In this document: positions 47,696 through 57,531 of the stretch, piece by piece
Position numbering within the stretch: the stretch's first letter is position 1
How the letters are laid out: each line of letters starts with the position of its first letter
Source: an uncultured Arenicella sp.
Lineage (GTDB): Bacteria; Pseudomonadota; Gammaproteobacteria; Arenicellales; Arenicellaceae
DNA: 64,000 bases
Assembly: GCA_938048185.1 (NCBI GenBank)
Contig: CALIVT010000005.1
Coordinates: forward strand, 1-64,000
Direction of reading: 5' to 3'
The notes under the pieces: generated by a model
The model's input: the letters and a program-made list of their open reading frames with translations, nothing else
Told to the model about the DNA's origin: nothing
The model's database searches: none
Program-made: the position numbers and the translations under genes

Positions 47696-48310
47696 ATGAC
47701 TGATCAAGATCAATTAGCCGCTGAAAGTGGTAAGACAAAATTTTGGAATCGAGTGCAAATGATTCTAATTTTAGTGGTGTTTGTGGCCCCAGTCGCGGGC
47801 GCCTTTCTGTACCAGCCGACTAAGTTCAATAATTACGGCGACTTATATGTTCCGGCGCGCCAGGTGGCTAACTTAGAAATGCGATCCAGCGATGGGTTGG
47901 TCGAACTTGATTCAATGCGACGGCAATGGGTGATGTTGGTAACCGCTAAGGATGAATGCAGCAAGGCGTGCGAAGAAAATATCTTAAAGATTCGCCAACT
48001 GCGTTTTATGCAAAATAACAATATGTCCCGCATTCGCACCGTATTTGTTCATTCGGACTTAGATCGGGAGATTGCTGAGGACTTGGCGGCGAAGTACTCG
48101 CCAGTAGAGTCTTTTTCGGCAGAAAGCTCAGCCTTTGATAATTGGACGCAGATTTTGAAACTTGAAGGCGCGCCGAAAGAAGCGCAGAAAGACCGTTTTT
48201 ATATCATTGACCCCGCTGGTAATTTGATGATGAGCTACCCAGCCGGTGCTGATCCTAATTATATTAAAAAGGATATAAAGCGCCTGCTTAAGACTTCTCA
48301 AATCGGTTAA
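47696..48310 (+). CDS. Membrane-anchored thioredoxin-fold protein of the cox cluster
   Basis: 204 residues: an N-terminal membrane helix (MILILVVFVAPVAGAFLYQP) and a periplasmic domain. The domain contains LVTAKDECSKACEENILKIR and later DRFYIIDPAGNLMMSYPAGADP. The CxxxC pair and the order of strands recall SCO-type copper/thiol proteins, although the proline after the second cysteine of SCO is missing. Similar proteins are usual between SURF1 and ctaA/ctaB in Gammaproteobacteria. A role in CuA assembly or redox control is inferred. Confidence 0.65.
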   Translation: MTDQDQLAAESGKTKFWNRVQMILILVVFVAPVAGAFLYQPTKFNNYGDLYVPARQVANLEMRSSDGLVELDSMRRQWVMLVTAKDECSKACEENILKIRQLRFMQNNNMSRIRTVFVHSDLDREIAEDLAAKYSPVESFSAESSAFDNWTQILKLEGAPKEAQKDRFYIIDPAGNLMMSYPAGADPNYIKKDIKRLLKTSQIG

Positions 48311-48324
48311 CGCTGCACACCATC

Positions 48325-49275
48325 ATGTCGAACACCGAAACAAATAATCCGCTTAAACAGAGCGCCACGCTAAGCAGCTCGATACAGCAGTACTATGATT
48401 TAACCAAGCCTCGTGTGGTGATGTTAATCGTATTTACCGCGGTGGTCGGAATGTTGTTGGCGGTGCAAGGAATGCCTGACTTGTTTACCGTAGTGACGGC
48501 GTCATTGGGAATTGGCTTGGCCGCTTCTTCTGGCGCAGCGATGAATCAAATCATCGACATGCGCGCTGATGCAATTATGGCCCGAACGCAAAACAGGCCT
48601 CTGGCAACGGGTGGACTCAATGTTTGGCAGGCGATTGTTTTCGCCGCTCTTTTGTGTGTGTTAGGAATGTTTGTTTTAGTCCGCTGGGTCAACGACCTGA
48701 CAGCCATACTTACCTTTATCTCAATGGTTGGCTATGGCGTTATCTATACCGTATTTCTGAAGCCAGCAAGCCCTCAGAATATCGTGATTGGTGGCGCTGC
48801 GGGTGCCGCGCCGCCGCTTCTGGGGTGGGTCGCGATGACCGGCTCGATTACCGCAGAAGGGTGTTTGCTGTTCTTGATTATTTTTGCCTGGACACCCCCA
48901 CATTTTTGGGCTCTAGCGTTGTATCGCTGTGATGAATATGCCGAAGCAGGGGTGCCTATGTTACCGGTAACGCACGGAAACGAATTCACACGTCTGCAAA
49001 TTTTACTGTACACCTACATCTTAGTCGCCGTTACCTTAATGCCATTTAGTATTCATATGTTCGGTGGCATCTATTTGCTTGGCGCGCTCTATTTAAATGC
49101 GCGATTCATGTACTACGTGTATAAACTCTATAAAAATTACAGCGACGCGTTATCGAAAACCACGTTCTATTATTCGATAAAGTACTTAATGTACCTATTC
49201 GCGTTAATGTTGGTTGATCACTATTTTTGGGACGTATTCGTACTCAAATATTATTCGCTGTTAAGCCAAGTTTAG
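48325..49275 (+). CDS. ctaB: Protohaem IX farnesyltransferase (haem O synthase)
   Basis: UbiA-family polytopic prenyltransferase that converts haem b to haem O, the precursor of haem A. 316 residues, about nine helices. Mg-pyrophosphate motifs are visible: NQIIDMRADAIMARTQNRPLA and the second loop with YRCDEYAEAGVPMLPVTHG. It begins 14 nt after the thioredoxin-fold gene. ctaA (haem A synthase), which usually stands just before it, is absent here. Confidence 0.96.
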   Translation: MSNTETNNPLKQSATLSSSIQQYYDLTKPRVVMLIVFTAVVGMLLAVQGMPDLFTVVTASLGIGLAASSGAAMNQIIDMRADAIMARTQNRPLATGGLNVWQAIVFAALLCVLGMFVLVRWVNDLTAILTFISMVGYGVIYTVFLKPASPQNIVIGGAAGAAPPLLGWVAMTGSITAEGCLLFLIIFAWTPPHFWALALYRCDEYAEAGVPMLPVTHGNEFTRLQILLYTYILVAVTLMPFSIHMFGGIYLLGALYLNARFMYYVYKLYKNYSDALSKTTFYYSIKYLMYLFALMLVDHYFWDVFVLKYYSLLSQV

Positions 49276-49316
49276 TTCGAGACCTTTTTTACGTCGTCAT
49301 AGCTCGGCACAGGATT

Positions 49317-51497
<2,181 letters not shown>

Positions 51498-51501
51498 ATC
51501 G

Positions 51502-52347
51502 ATGTCCGAGCCTGTAAGACTCTCCAAACTAATGTCGCAGCGCGGGCTTTGCTCACGCCGCGAGGCTGACCGGCTAATCGAACAAGGTTTAGTGCGGGTT
51601 AATGGCGAGATCGTCAACACCTTGGGCGTTAAGTTTGTCGAAAGTGTTGAAATCGAATTAACGCAACGTGCCAAGTCGATTCAAGATGAGTTGGTGACAA
51701 TTATGATCAATAAGCCAATTGGTTATGTGTCTGGTCAGGCTGAAGACGACTACGTGCCTGCGGTACGTTTAATTACAGAAGACACGCACTCAGAAACCGA
51801 TCAAACCCGGCTGCGTCTTAAGCCCAAGCATTTTAAGGGTTTGGCGCCGGCGGGTCGTTTAGATATTGACTCTCAAGGGGTGTTGGTGCTGACCCAAGAT
51901 GGGCGCATTGCCAAGCAACTGATTGGTGAAAATACTGAGCTTGAAAAAGAGTATTTAGTGCGCGTTCAGGGCGAAATAAGTGATGAACAAATAGAGCGTT
52001 TAAGCTTTGGGTTAGAACTTGACGGCAAACCGTTAAAGCACGCCAAGGTGAAACAGTTAAATCCGGATCAGCTGCAGATTATTCTGCGCGAAGGTAAGAA
52101 ACGTCAAATTCGGCGTATGTGTGAAGCAGTAGGTTTGCATGTTAGTGGTTTAAAGCGAGTTCGAGTTGGTGAGTTGCGTTTAGGCAAACTTGAAGAAGGG
52201 CAGTGGCGTTTTGTATTGCCGGAAGAGTTTCGTCATCGTAGCGCGCGAGCAACTGAAGCTCGTGATTCGAGTTCGCGCGAGAAACCGCGAGTGAAATCTA
52301 AAAGTTTATATGGACAAGGAAAAAGGCGAGCGCCTAAAACGTCTTAG
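51502..52347 (+). CDS. rRNA pseudouridine synthase, RsuA/RluB/RluE/RluF family
   Basis: N-terminal S4 RNA-binding domain ([20 protein letters not shown]) and an RsuA-type catalytic domain with the catalytic aspartate in [35 protein letters not shown] follows. The C-terminal ~45 residues are basic and disordered-looking ([20 protein letters not shown]). The exact target (23S or 16S position) cannot be decided without alignment; an RluF-like enzyme is one option. 281 residues, close behind purB. Confidence 0.88.
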   Translation: MSEPVRLSKLMSQRGLCSRREADRLIEQGLVRVNGEIVNTLGVKFVESVEIELTQRAKSIQDELVTIMINKPIGYVSGQAEDDYVPAVRLITEDTHSETDQTRLRLKPKHFKGLAPAGRLDIDSQGVLVLTQDGRIAKQLIGENTELEKEYLVRVQGEISDEQIERLSFGLELDGKPLKHAKVKQLNPDQLQIILREGKKRQIRRMCEAVGLHVSGLKRVRVGELRLGKLEEGQWRFVLPEEFRHRSARATEARDSSSREKPRVKSKSLYGQGKRRAPKTS

Positions 52348-52392
52348 CGCCAACACTAGTTAGCAAAAGCGCGGTTGTTCAGCTAACGTCTT

Positions 52393-53007
52393 TCAGAGCT
52401 CGCTGTTTAGGGTCCATACACCAGCCAGGCTGAGTAACGAACCGCCGGTAAAATTCAGGTATCTACGGGTCTTAGGTGATTGCAGCTGTTGAGTTGCTCG
52501 GCTCGCTAATAGTGAGTACATCGCGCAATTGACCGCGCCCAATATCACAAACGTTATGGCCATGATGATCAGTTGCGGTGTGGCTGCGGCCTCAGTATCG
52601 ATAAACTGTGGCAGAAATGCGACGAAAAAGATGATGCCCTTTGGGTTCAAGGCGGTAACGATAAATGTGTTGAGGAAAACCCCATCAGTTTGTTGCAACG
52701 GTTCGTGACTATTTATTGCCGTAGGTTTATGCAATAAAAATTTTACGCCAAGATAGATTAAATAGAGCCCGCCAATAATTTTCACTAGACTAAATAATGC
52801 GGACGAAGCTGCAAGCAACGCGCCTAAGCCGAACAGCGAAAGCGTAACCGCAACCGCGTCTCCTAACGCAACGGCTAACACCAGCGTGGCGGTTGCTTTC
52901 GGGCCATGTTTCAGCGCGTAGCTGATAACGGTCAATATCGTAGGGCCGGGAATGATCACCAACGCAGACGATGTGATGACGAAGGCTAGCCACAGCTCAA
53001 AACTCAT
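52393..53007 (-). CDS. LysE/RhtB-family amino-acid exporter
   Basis: About 204 residues with six hydrophobic segments. Family start FELWLAFVITSSALVIIPGPTIL, then GDAVAVTLSLFGLGALLAAS, GGLYLIYLGVKFLL, and NPKGIIFFVAFLPQFID. ATG 53007 is chosen over TTG 53013 because it forms an ATGA overlap with the upstream hydrolase gene. Probably exports an amino acid or derivative; substrate unknown. Confidence 0.88.
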   Translation of the reverse strand: MSFELWLAFVITSSALVIIPGPTILTVISYALKHGPKATATLVLAVALGDAVAVTLSLFGLGALLAASSALFSLVKIIGGLYLIYLGVKFLLHKPTAINSHEPLQQTDGVFLNTFIVTALNPKGIIFFVAFLPQFIDTEAAATPQLIIMAITFVILGAVNCAMYSLLASRATQQLQSPKTRRYLNFTGGSLLSLAGVWTLNSEL

Positions 53008-53909
53008 TTGCAATTGTCGTCTAGAAAGCTAGCCGTCGATTCAATAAGGCGCGAACGTGAATTCGAAAAACTGTGGTCGTCGTCAATTAACTCGTATTCG
53101 ACCTTATTCGAATATTTGCTTAGGGCCTTTTTCAGGGATTTGATATGGAGGTCAATTGGAATAACCTCGGTATCCGCAGCGATCAGTTTTACTGCACGTT
53201 TATTGAGTTGGTCTGCGCGCCGTTCTAAGTCAAGTTCGTGCCCCTTTGTGCTAATCTCTCGGACCGCTTTCTCACCAGACCAGCCGTTAAGCATAAACAG
53301 CGTATCACTGTATTCGCGCCACAATTTTATGCTGTCGTCGTCGCTAAATAAGCCTTTGCCGCGCGCGCCCATGTTTGCGCCATCGTGTGAGACTGCGCAG
53401 TGCACACTCGCATTGTTTAAGATCCCGGCAATTGCCATGTGGCCACCCATGCTGTGACCAATCAACGTGATTTTCTTCGGATCAACGCCTAGACTGTTTG
53501 CGATATCGGTTTGTTGTAGATAGTTAACGACAACGTCAACATCTTGCTCGGCATTTTGAAATGAAAACTCTCCCTCACTGCCCCAAGCGCCACGGTAATG
53601 AAAAAAAACGGCATTCCAACCTGCACTGCGCAAGGCTTGAGCAAGGTCTAGGTTTTTCTCATTGCCAGGGTAACCGTGCAACATGATTGCGGTGGGGTGT
53701 GGGCCTTTGCCTGAGGCTTGATAGATTAATCCAGGCATGCGTTTGCCGCTGGAAGTAATCGTTAGCTCGGTAATGCTTGCTGTACGTGTTACTGCTGACG
53801 TGACCGCTTCGGTTTGCGAGACACACGCGCATAGCGGCAGGGTAAGCAAGACCATCAATGACGTTACAACGGTGTGCTTTAGTCTGGTTTTTAACGTGGT
53901 GATAAGCAT
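53004..53909 (-). CDS. Alpha/beta hydrolase, predicted lipoprotein
   Basis: 301 residues. Signal sequence with lipobox-like LPLCAC, so probably lipid-anchored in the cell envelope. The hydrolase fold shows AIMLHGYPGNEKNLD (oxyanion region), nucleophile elbow IGHSMGGHMAIAG, and likely catalytic His in DDDHSFSNSRSRL. Resembles serine aminopeptidase/dienelactone-hydrolase-like alpha/beta hydrolases. Substrate not inferable. Coupled by ATGA to the LysE-type gene. Confidence 0.78.
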   Translation of the reverse strand: MLITTLKTRLKHTVVTSLMVLLTLPLCACVSQTEAVTSAVTRTASITELTITSSGKRMPGLIYQASGKGPHPTAIMLHGYPGNEKNLDLAQALRSAGWNAVFFHYRGAWGSEGEFSFQNAEQDVDVVVNYLQQTDIANSLGVDPKKITLIGHSMGGHMAIAGILNNASVHCAVSHDGANMGARGKGLFSDDDSIKLWREYSDTLFMLNGWSGEKAVREISTKGHELDLERRADQLNKRAVKLIAADTEVIPIDLHIKSLKKALSKYSNKVEYELIDDDHSFSNSRSRLIESTASFLDDNCK

Positions 53910-54095
53910 GACCTTGTTTAAATAGAGCGGTTAACAGGGCGATTTAGTTTTCGTTTGGTCAACCATAATTGAAGTCTAGTGAACCGCGCAAGGCTTCCCG
54001 TTGTGTTTAACTTACCTTTCTCAGGCCTTTCTTACAATAAGTTCGGTTGGGGCTGTGCTTAATGGCTGGAACTGGCTAATCGACGTTTGCTCACA

Positions 54096-54143
54096 GGTTC
54101 TAAGGTTCTAAGGTTCTAAGGTTCTAAGGTTCTAAGGTTCTAA
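54096..54143. repeat. Perfect tandem octamer array, six copies
   Basis: GGTTCTAA repeated six times without error (48 bp), starting at 54096. It lies in the 271-nt gap between the alpha/beta hydrolase start and the antitoxin-like gene end. No spacer sequences are present, so it is a microsatellite-type array and not CRISPR. The rest of the gap shows no gene. Confidence 0.97.
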
Positions 54144-54180
54144 GCCATGTTCATTTGTAGATTGATTATTGTCGGATCTA

Positions 54181-54408
54181 CTAACCAGTTATATGAGGTG
54201 GTGCTGATCGGGTGACTTTAGGTTTAAAACATGGGCTATTTAAAGGTTCAAGTGATGGCTGACTCAGTTTATGAAAAGTCTCCAATGGCATCATCACAAC
54301 TTGATCTTTACCGGCGCCATTAATGGTTACCGGGGTATCTTGTTCACAGACGTGCCGCATGGTTTTCGCTAGTTGTGATTGCACATCTAAGTAATCTATT
54401 TTTTGCAT
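54181..54408 (-). CDS. Phd/YefM-family antitoxin-like protein (no toxin gene adjacent)
   Basis: Start at ATG 54408 gives 75 residues: MQKIDYLDVQSQLAKTMRHV, then TPVTINGAGKDQVVMMPLETFHKL. This matches the Phd/YefM fold, with the beta-alpha N-terminus and the VVMMPLETF strand-helix typical of YefM. The C-terminal tail (SQPSLEPLNSPCFKPKVT) is short and unlike a normal toxin-neutralising arm. It begins 13 nt after the stop of the UmuD-like gene. No RelE/YoeB/Doc-type toxin ORF was found on either side. It may be an orphan regulator or a relic. Confidence 0.6.
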   Translation of the reverse strand: MQKIDYLDVQSQLAKTMRHVCEQDTPVTINGAGKDQVVMMPLETFHKLSQPSLEPLNSPCFKPKVTRSAPPHITG

Positions 54409-54421
54409 GAGTACGGTTGCC

Positions 54422-55084
54422 TTAAAATGATTGAAAGCGGCGAAAGCTGCCAATGACTACGCCCCAAATGACCAAGTCAGATTCAGACTCTAATTCGATT
54501 TCAGGGTACGCTGGGTTTTCGGGTAATAGCTTTACTAAGCCGCCACGGTGATAAAGACGTTTAACGGTCAACTCGCCATCAATCGCGGCAATCACTATTT
54601 TCATATGCGCGGCCTTTAATGAGCGGTCAACAACCAGAATGTCATTGGGCATGATCCCCGCGTTCTTCATAGACTCACCCTCGACTCTTAGCATAAAGGT
54701 ACTGTCTGGACGTTGTACCATGTACTCATTCAGGTCTAAGGTGTCTTCAACGTGGTCTTCTGCCGGCGAAGGGTAGCCTGCCGCTACGGTAGAGCTGAAT
54801 AACGGTATCTTTAGCCTGACCACGTTATCGTAGACTTCGGGATTGTCGTTAGGCCCAGTTTTTTTTGTCTTGGCGGTGCCTAGTTTGTTACTGGCGGTGC
54901 CTAGTTTATTACTGGCGGTGCCTAGTTCGGTCACATCGGGGTAGCTCTCTAAGAATTCTTTGATATAACGAATGCTGCCTTCTGGCACGCGAATGGCTTT
55001 AGTCGGCTCTTTGTATTTGCCACTGCCTGCGGGGCGTCCGGCTCCGGGTCTTGCTCCTCCGTGATTGCTGATTTTTTTGCTCAT
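54422..55084 (-). CDS. UmuD/LexA-like S24 self-cleaving protein with N-terminal extension
   Basis: About 220 residues from ATG 55084. The C-terminal half is clearly UmuD-like: cleavage site AAGYPSPAEDH (Ala-Gly), nucleophile Ser in VEGESMKNAGIMPNDIL, and general-base Lys in IVIAAIDGELTVKRL. The N-terminus carries HGGARPGAGRPAGSGKY and KAIRVPEGSIRYIKEFL, which may bind DNA, and a 7-residue repeat LGTASNK. No umuC or dinB gene lies nearby. It could be a polymerase-V subunit or a regulator. The start codon lies inside a long inverted repeat and has no visible Shine-Dalgarno sequence. Confidence 0.82.
   Translation of the reverse strand: MSKKISNHGGARPGAGRPAGSGKYKEPTKAIRVPEGSIRYIKEFLESYPDVTELGTASNKLGTASNKLGTAKTKKTGPNDNPEVYDNVVRLKIPLFSSTVAAGYPSPAEDHVEDTLDLNEYMVQRPDSTFMLRVEGESMKNAGIMPNDILVVDRSLKAAHMKIVIAAIDGELTVKRLYHRGGLVKLLPENPAYPEIELESESDLVIWGVVIGSFRRFQSF
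54870..54930 (-). repeat. In-frame 21-bp tandem repeat in the umuD-like gene
   Basis: About 2.7 copies of a 21-nt unit encoding LGTASNK (LGTASNK, LGTASNK, LGTAKTK). It lies between the N-terminal basic region and the S24 domain. Copy number change would alter only linker length. Confidence 0.85.
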
Positions 55085-55113
55085 TTGATTAGTGTACAAC
55101 TAATCAAATGAGC
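55079..55113. promoter_or_regulatory. Inverted repeat covering the umuD-like start codon
   Basis: Perfect 15-bp arms GCTCATTTGATTAGT (55079-55093) and ACTAATCAAATGAGC (55099-55113) with a 5-nt centre. On the minus strand it lies between the amidohydrolase stop and the umuD-like ATG and includes that ATG. It is followed by A rather than T residues in the transcript, so it is not a standard terminator. The core TTAGT-N5-ACTAA resembles LexA sites of Xanthomonas-type bacteria. Operator or RNA switch are both possible. Confidence 0.6.
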
Positions 55114-55121
55114 TTGTCTAG

Positions 55122-56822
55122 CTATTTACTCGCACTGAAAATTGGTTCGCCGTTGAGGTATGTTGCAAGTATCTTTGTGTCTCGAATTTGATCGTTTGGT
55201 ATCTGCATAATGTCTTTCGAGAGCACCACAAAGTCGGCGTACTTTCCGACACTGAGCGAGCCGATTTGGTTTTCTTGAAAGGCGGCGTACGCGGCCCCTT
55301 GGGTAAACCCATAAAGTGCCTGCTCCCGGGTTAACGCTTGTTGAGGATACCAACCATTTTTTGGCCAGTCTTTAGCATCTTGCCTCGCGATTGCTGAGTG
55401 AAAGCCGTGCAAGGGATCGGGTTGTTCTACTGGAAAGTCTGAACCTAAGGCCAAAGGCACGCCCAGCTCGACGAAGTTTTGCCATGCATATGCGCCTTTG
55501 ATGCGCTCAGCGCCAACCCTGTCTTCGGCCCAATACATGTCACTGGTCGCGTGAGTTGGTTGCACCGACGCAATTAACTTTAAGTCTTTAAAGCGCTGAA
55601 AGTCTTCGAGCTCAATGACCTGAGAGTGCTCAATTCGGTGGCGTCCAGGGTTGTCGCTATTGCTCGCGGCGTCTAGCACGTTCAGGGTAACGCGGTTACC
55701 GCGGTCGCCAATCGCGTGAATATTGACTTGTAAGCCGCAGTTTGCGGCGCGTTTAGCGTGCGTTTTTAGGCTTTCTTCGCTTTCGATCAACAAGCCAACA
55801 TTGCCTGGCGCATCGCTGTAATCTGCGAGTAAAGCGGCGCCGCGCGACCCGAGGGCTCCGTCGCTATAAAGTTTGATTGACCTTGCGGTTAGCATCGCGT
55901 CTGTGTCGATTATCGTGCCATTGTCACACAGGTAATTCAGCATGTCGTTGGCACCGTTCGCCATTGCGTAGACACGCACGCCAAGTTTGTTCTCGCTTTT
56001 GAGCTGCTGCAATAGTGTCCAAGTGCTAAGTGAGGTGCCGGCATCGTGCATGCCAGTTAACCCGACACTGGCGGTTTTGCTCATTGCGCGCTCTAACGCC
56101 GACATCAATTGCGCATCAGACGCGGCGGGTACCTTGCTTTGAATTAGGTTAACGGCATTATCGATAAACACGCCGGTAACTTGACCATCTACGCGAACAA
56201 TTTCGCCGCCATCGGGCTGCCAGTCTCCACTTAAGTCTTGCGTTACGACCTGCATCGCTTCAGTGTTGGCCCAGTTTGCGTGACCATCGACCCGTTCTAA
56301 CCATACCGGTCGGTTTGGAAAAGCGGCGTCTAAATCAGACGCCTTGGGCAGCGCTTTGTTTGGCCAATCGTTCTGATCCCAGCCACGACCAAGTAGCCAC
56401 TGGCCCTCGGGTAAATCTGCTGCATGTTGCTTTAGGCGTTCGATGATATCTTCTTTGCTGGTGCTGCCCATTAAATCGGCGTTGCCTAAGCTCTCGCCTA
56501 ACCCGAGTAAGTGACCGTGTGCGTCGATAAAGCCAGGGACAACGGTGGCACCAGCGAGGTCAAGTTTGCGCGCGTTCGGGTAGCGCTCAGTTAGTATTTT
56601 GGCATCGCTCAGCGCTAATATTTTACCGTTTTGGTAAGCGAACGCGGTTGTTAGCGGCGTATTCTCATCGACGGTATAGATTGTGGCGTTATGCACAATC
56701 GTCACCGGTCCAGCGGATGTTTTAGTGCTTGCCTGGTTTAAGGCATTGCTTTGTGGCTGAATATTTTGTTGGCACGCGTTAAGCAACGCCAGGAAGGGAA
56801 GTGCGAGTAGGATCTTTTTCAT
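55122..56822 (-). CDS. YtcJ-like amidohydrolase, predicted lipoprotein
   Basis: 566 residues with a lipoprotein signal MKKILLALPFLALLNAC (lipobox LNAC). It is an amidohydrolase family 3 enzyme with metal-binding VVPGFIDAHGHLLGLG, HAIGDRGNRVTLNVLDA, RHRIEHSQVIE and LGSDFPVEQPDPLHG. Such enzymes hydrolyse amide or imide bonds of small molecules; the substrate is unknown. Lipid anchoring suggests envelope location. It is not part of a clear operon, though the umuD-like gene follows 38 nt later. Confidence 0.88.
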   Translation of the reverse strand: MKKILLALPFLALLNACQQNIQPQSNALNQASTKTSAGPVTIVHNATIYTVDENTPLTTAFAYQNGKILALSDAKILTERYPNARKLDLAGATVVPGFIDAHGHLLGLGESLGNADLMGSTSKEDIIERLKQHAADLPEGQWLLGRGWDQNDWPNKALPKASDLDAAFPNRPVWLERVDGHANWANTEAMQVVTQDLSGDWQPDGGEIVRVDGQVTGVFIDNAVNLIQSKVPAASDAQLMSALERAMSKTASVGLTGMHDAGTSLSTWTLLQQLKSENKLGVRVYAMANGANDMLNYLCDNGTIIDTDAMLTARSIKLYSDGALGSRGAALLADYSDAPGNVGLLIESEESLKTHAKRAANCGLQVNIHAIGDRGNRVTLNVLDAASNSDNPGRHRIEHSQVIELEDFQRFKDLKLIASVQPTHATSDMYWAEDRVGAERIKGAYAWQNFVELGVPLALGSDFPVEQPDPLHGFHSAIARQDAKDWPKNGWYPQQALTREQALYGFTQGAAYAAFQENQIGSLSVGKYADFVVLSKDIMQIPNDQIRDTKILATYLNGEPIFSASK

Positions 56823-56939
56823 CCCACAACTATATAGCCTAAGGTTTTTGTCGGCAAAAGTTTTTAACGGCTCGATGTTTTATCGTCGAGAGCTAAACGA
56901 TAAAACTGAACTCAGCCGCGCCGAGGGTTGCGGGACAAG

Positions 56940-57359
56940 CTAGTGGTGGTGTTGGGTCGAACAATTGGCTGATTCGCAGGTAATGCTTTGACACGCGCGA
57001 TAATTCAGATAGTGCGATAAGGCTAGAACGAGACCGCCTATGGTGGTCGCTAGTTTTTCGCCACTAATGCCAAGCCATTGGTGACCAAAGAACGCGACTA
57101 AAACTAACACTGAGATACCCGCAACGCCGGTCAAGGCAATAGACCAGCGTTTGTGTTTACGACAACCTAGAAACAGGGCGATGAAGCTGCTGGGCAATAC
57201 TATCCACAGCATCAGCTTATGAAATAGCACGTCTTCTACGAGCGCAGACAATGAAATTATAGGCAGCAAAGTAACCAGCACTGGCGTTAATAGGCAATGC
57301 ACAAGGCACACTCCTGACAACAGGATGGCGAACTTATCTAGGGCAGTACTGCTTTGCAT
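56940..57359 (-). CDS. MerC-domain membrane protein, Zur-box preceded
   Basis: 139 residues with four predicted helices. MerC-type N-terminus DKFAILLSGVCLVHCLLTPV has the metal-binding CxxxC-like pair in helix 1. The tail ends CQSITCESANCSTQHHH, rich in Cys and His. No mer operon genes are adjacent. The promoter carries a near-consensus Zur operator, so a zinc-related role is more likely than mercury resistance. That is inference from the regulatory site. Confidence 0.8.
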   Translation of the reverse strand: MQSSTALDKFAILLSGVCLVHCLLTPVLVTLLPIISLSALVEDVLFHKLMLWIVLPSSFIALFLGCRKHKRWSIALTGVAGISVLVLVAFFGHQWLGISGEKLATTIGGLVLALSHYLNYRACQSITCESANCSTQHHH

Positions 57360-57390
57360 GGCGCTTAAGGTAGGATTTGATGAGCGTGTG

Positions 57391-57411
57391 TAATGTGATA
57401 ATATAACATTA
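57391..57411. promoter_or_regulatory. Zur (zinc uptake regulator) operator
   Basis: TAATGTGATAATATAACATTA, a near-perfect palindrome. It differs at one central-arm position from the gammaproteobacterial Zur core ATGTTATAATATAACAT and is very close to the znu operator of E. coli. It lies 32 nt upstream of the MerC start codon on the minus strand. Confidence 0.8.
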
Positions 57412-57489
57412 AGCGCCAGTGTGGAAGTTTTAACACTCGTTTTCTGCGCGATTAGTGTGGGGTACTGCTTCTTATGGAAACTATCGGAA

Positions 57490-57531
57490 AACCGCCTAGC
57501 CTACGCTGAAACTCGGCGTAGAGGGCTAACG
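57490..57531 (-). terminator. Possible terminator after the 2-oxoacid oxidoreductase operon
   Basis: On the minus strand, TAGCC-CT-CTACGC pairs with GCGTAG-GCTA across a 9-nt loop. A TTTT run follows only after several G residues. The imperfect stem and weak T tract make this tentative. Confidence 0.35.

Noticed and set aside
53008-53457. 149-residue plus-strand ORF opposite the alpha/beta hydrolase
   Set aside because: Antisense shadow of a gene with an intact catalytic elbow and signal peptide.
54096-54143. CRISPR-like array
   Set aside because: The octamer units are contiguous with no spacers and no cas genes are present; it is a simple tandem repeat.
56940-57359. Mercury resistance operon
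   Set aside because: Only a MerC-family gene is present; no merR, merT, merP or merA, and the promoter carries a Zur-type site instead of a MerR-type site.
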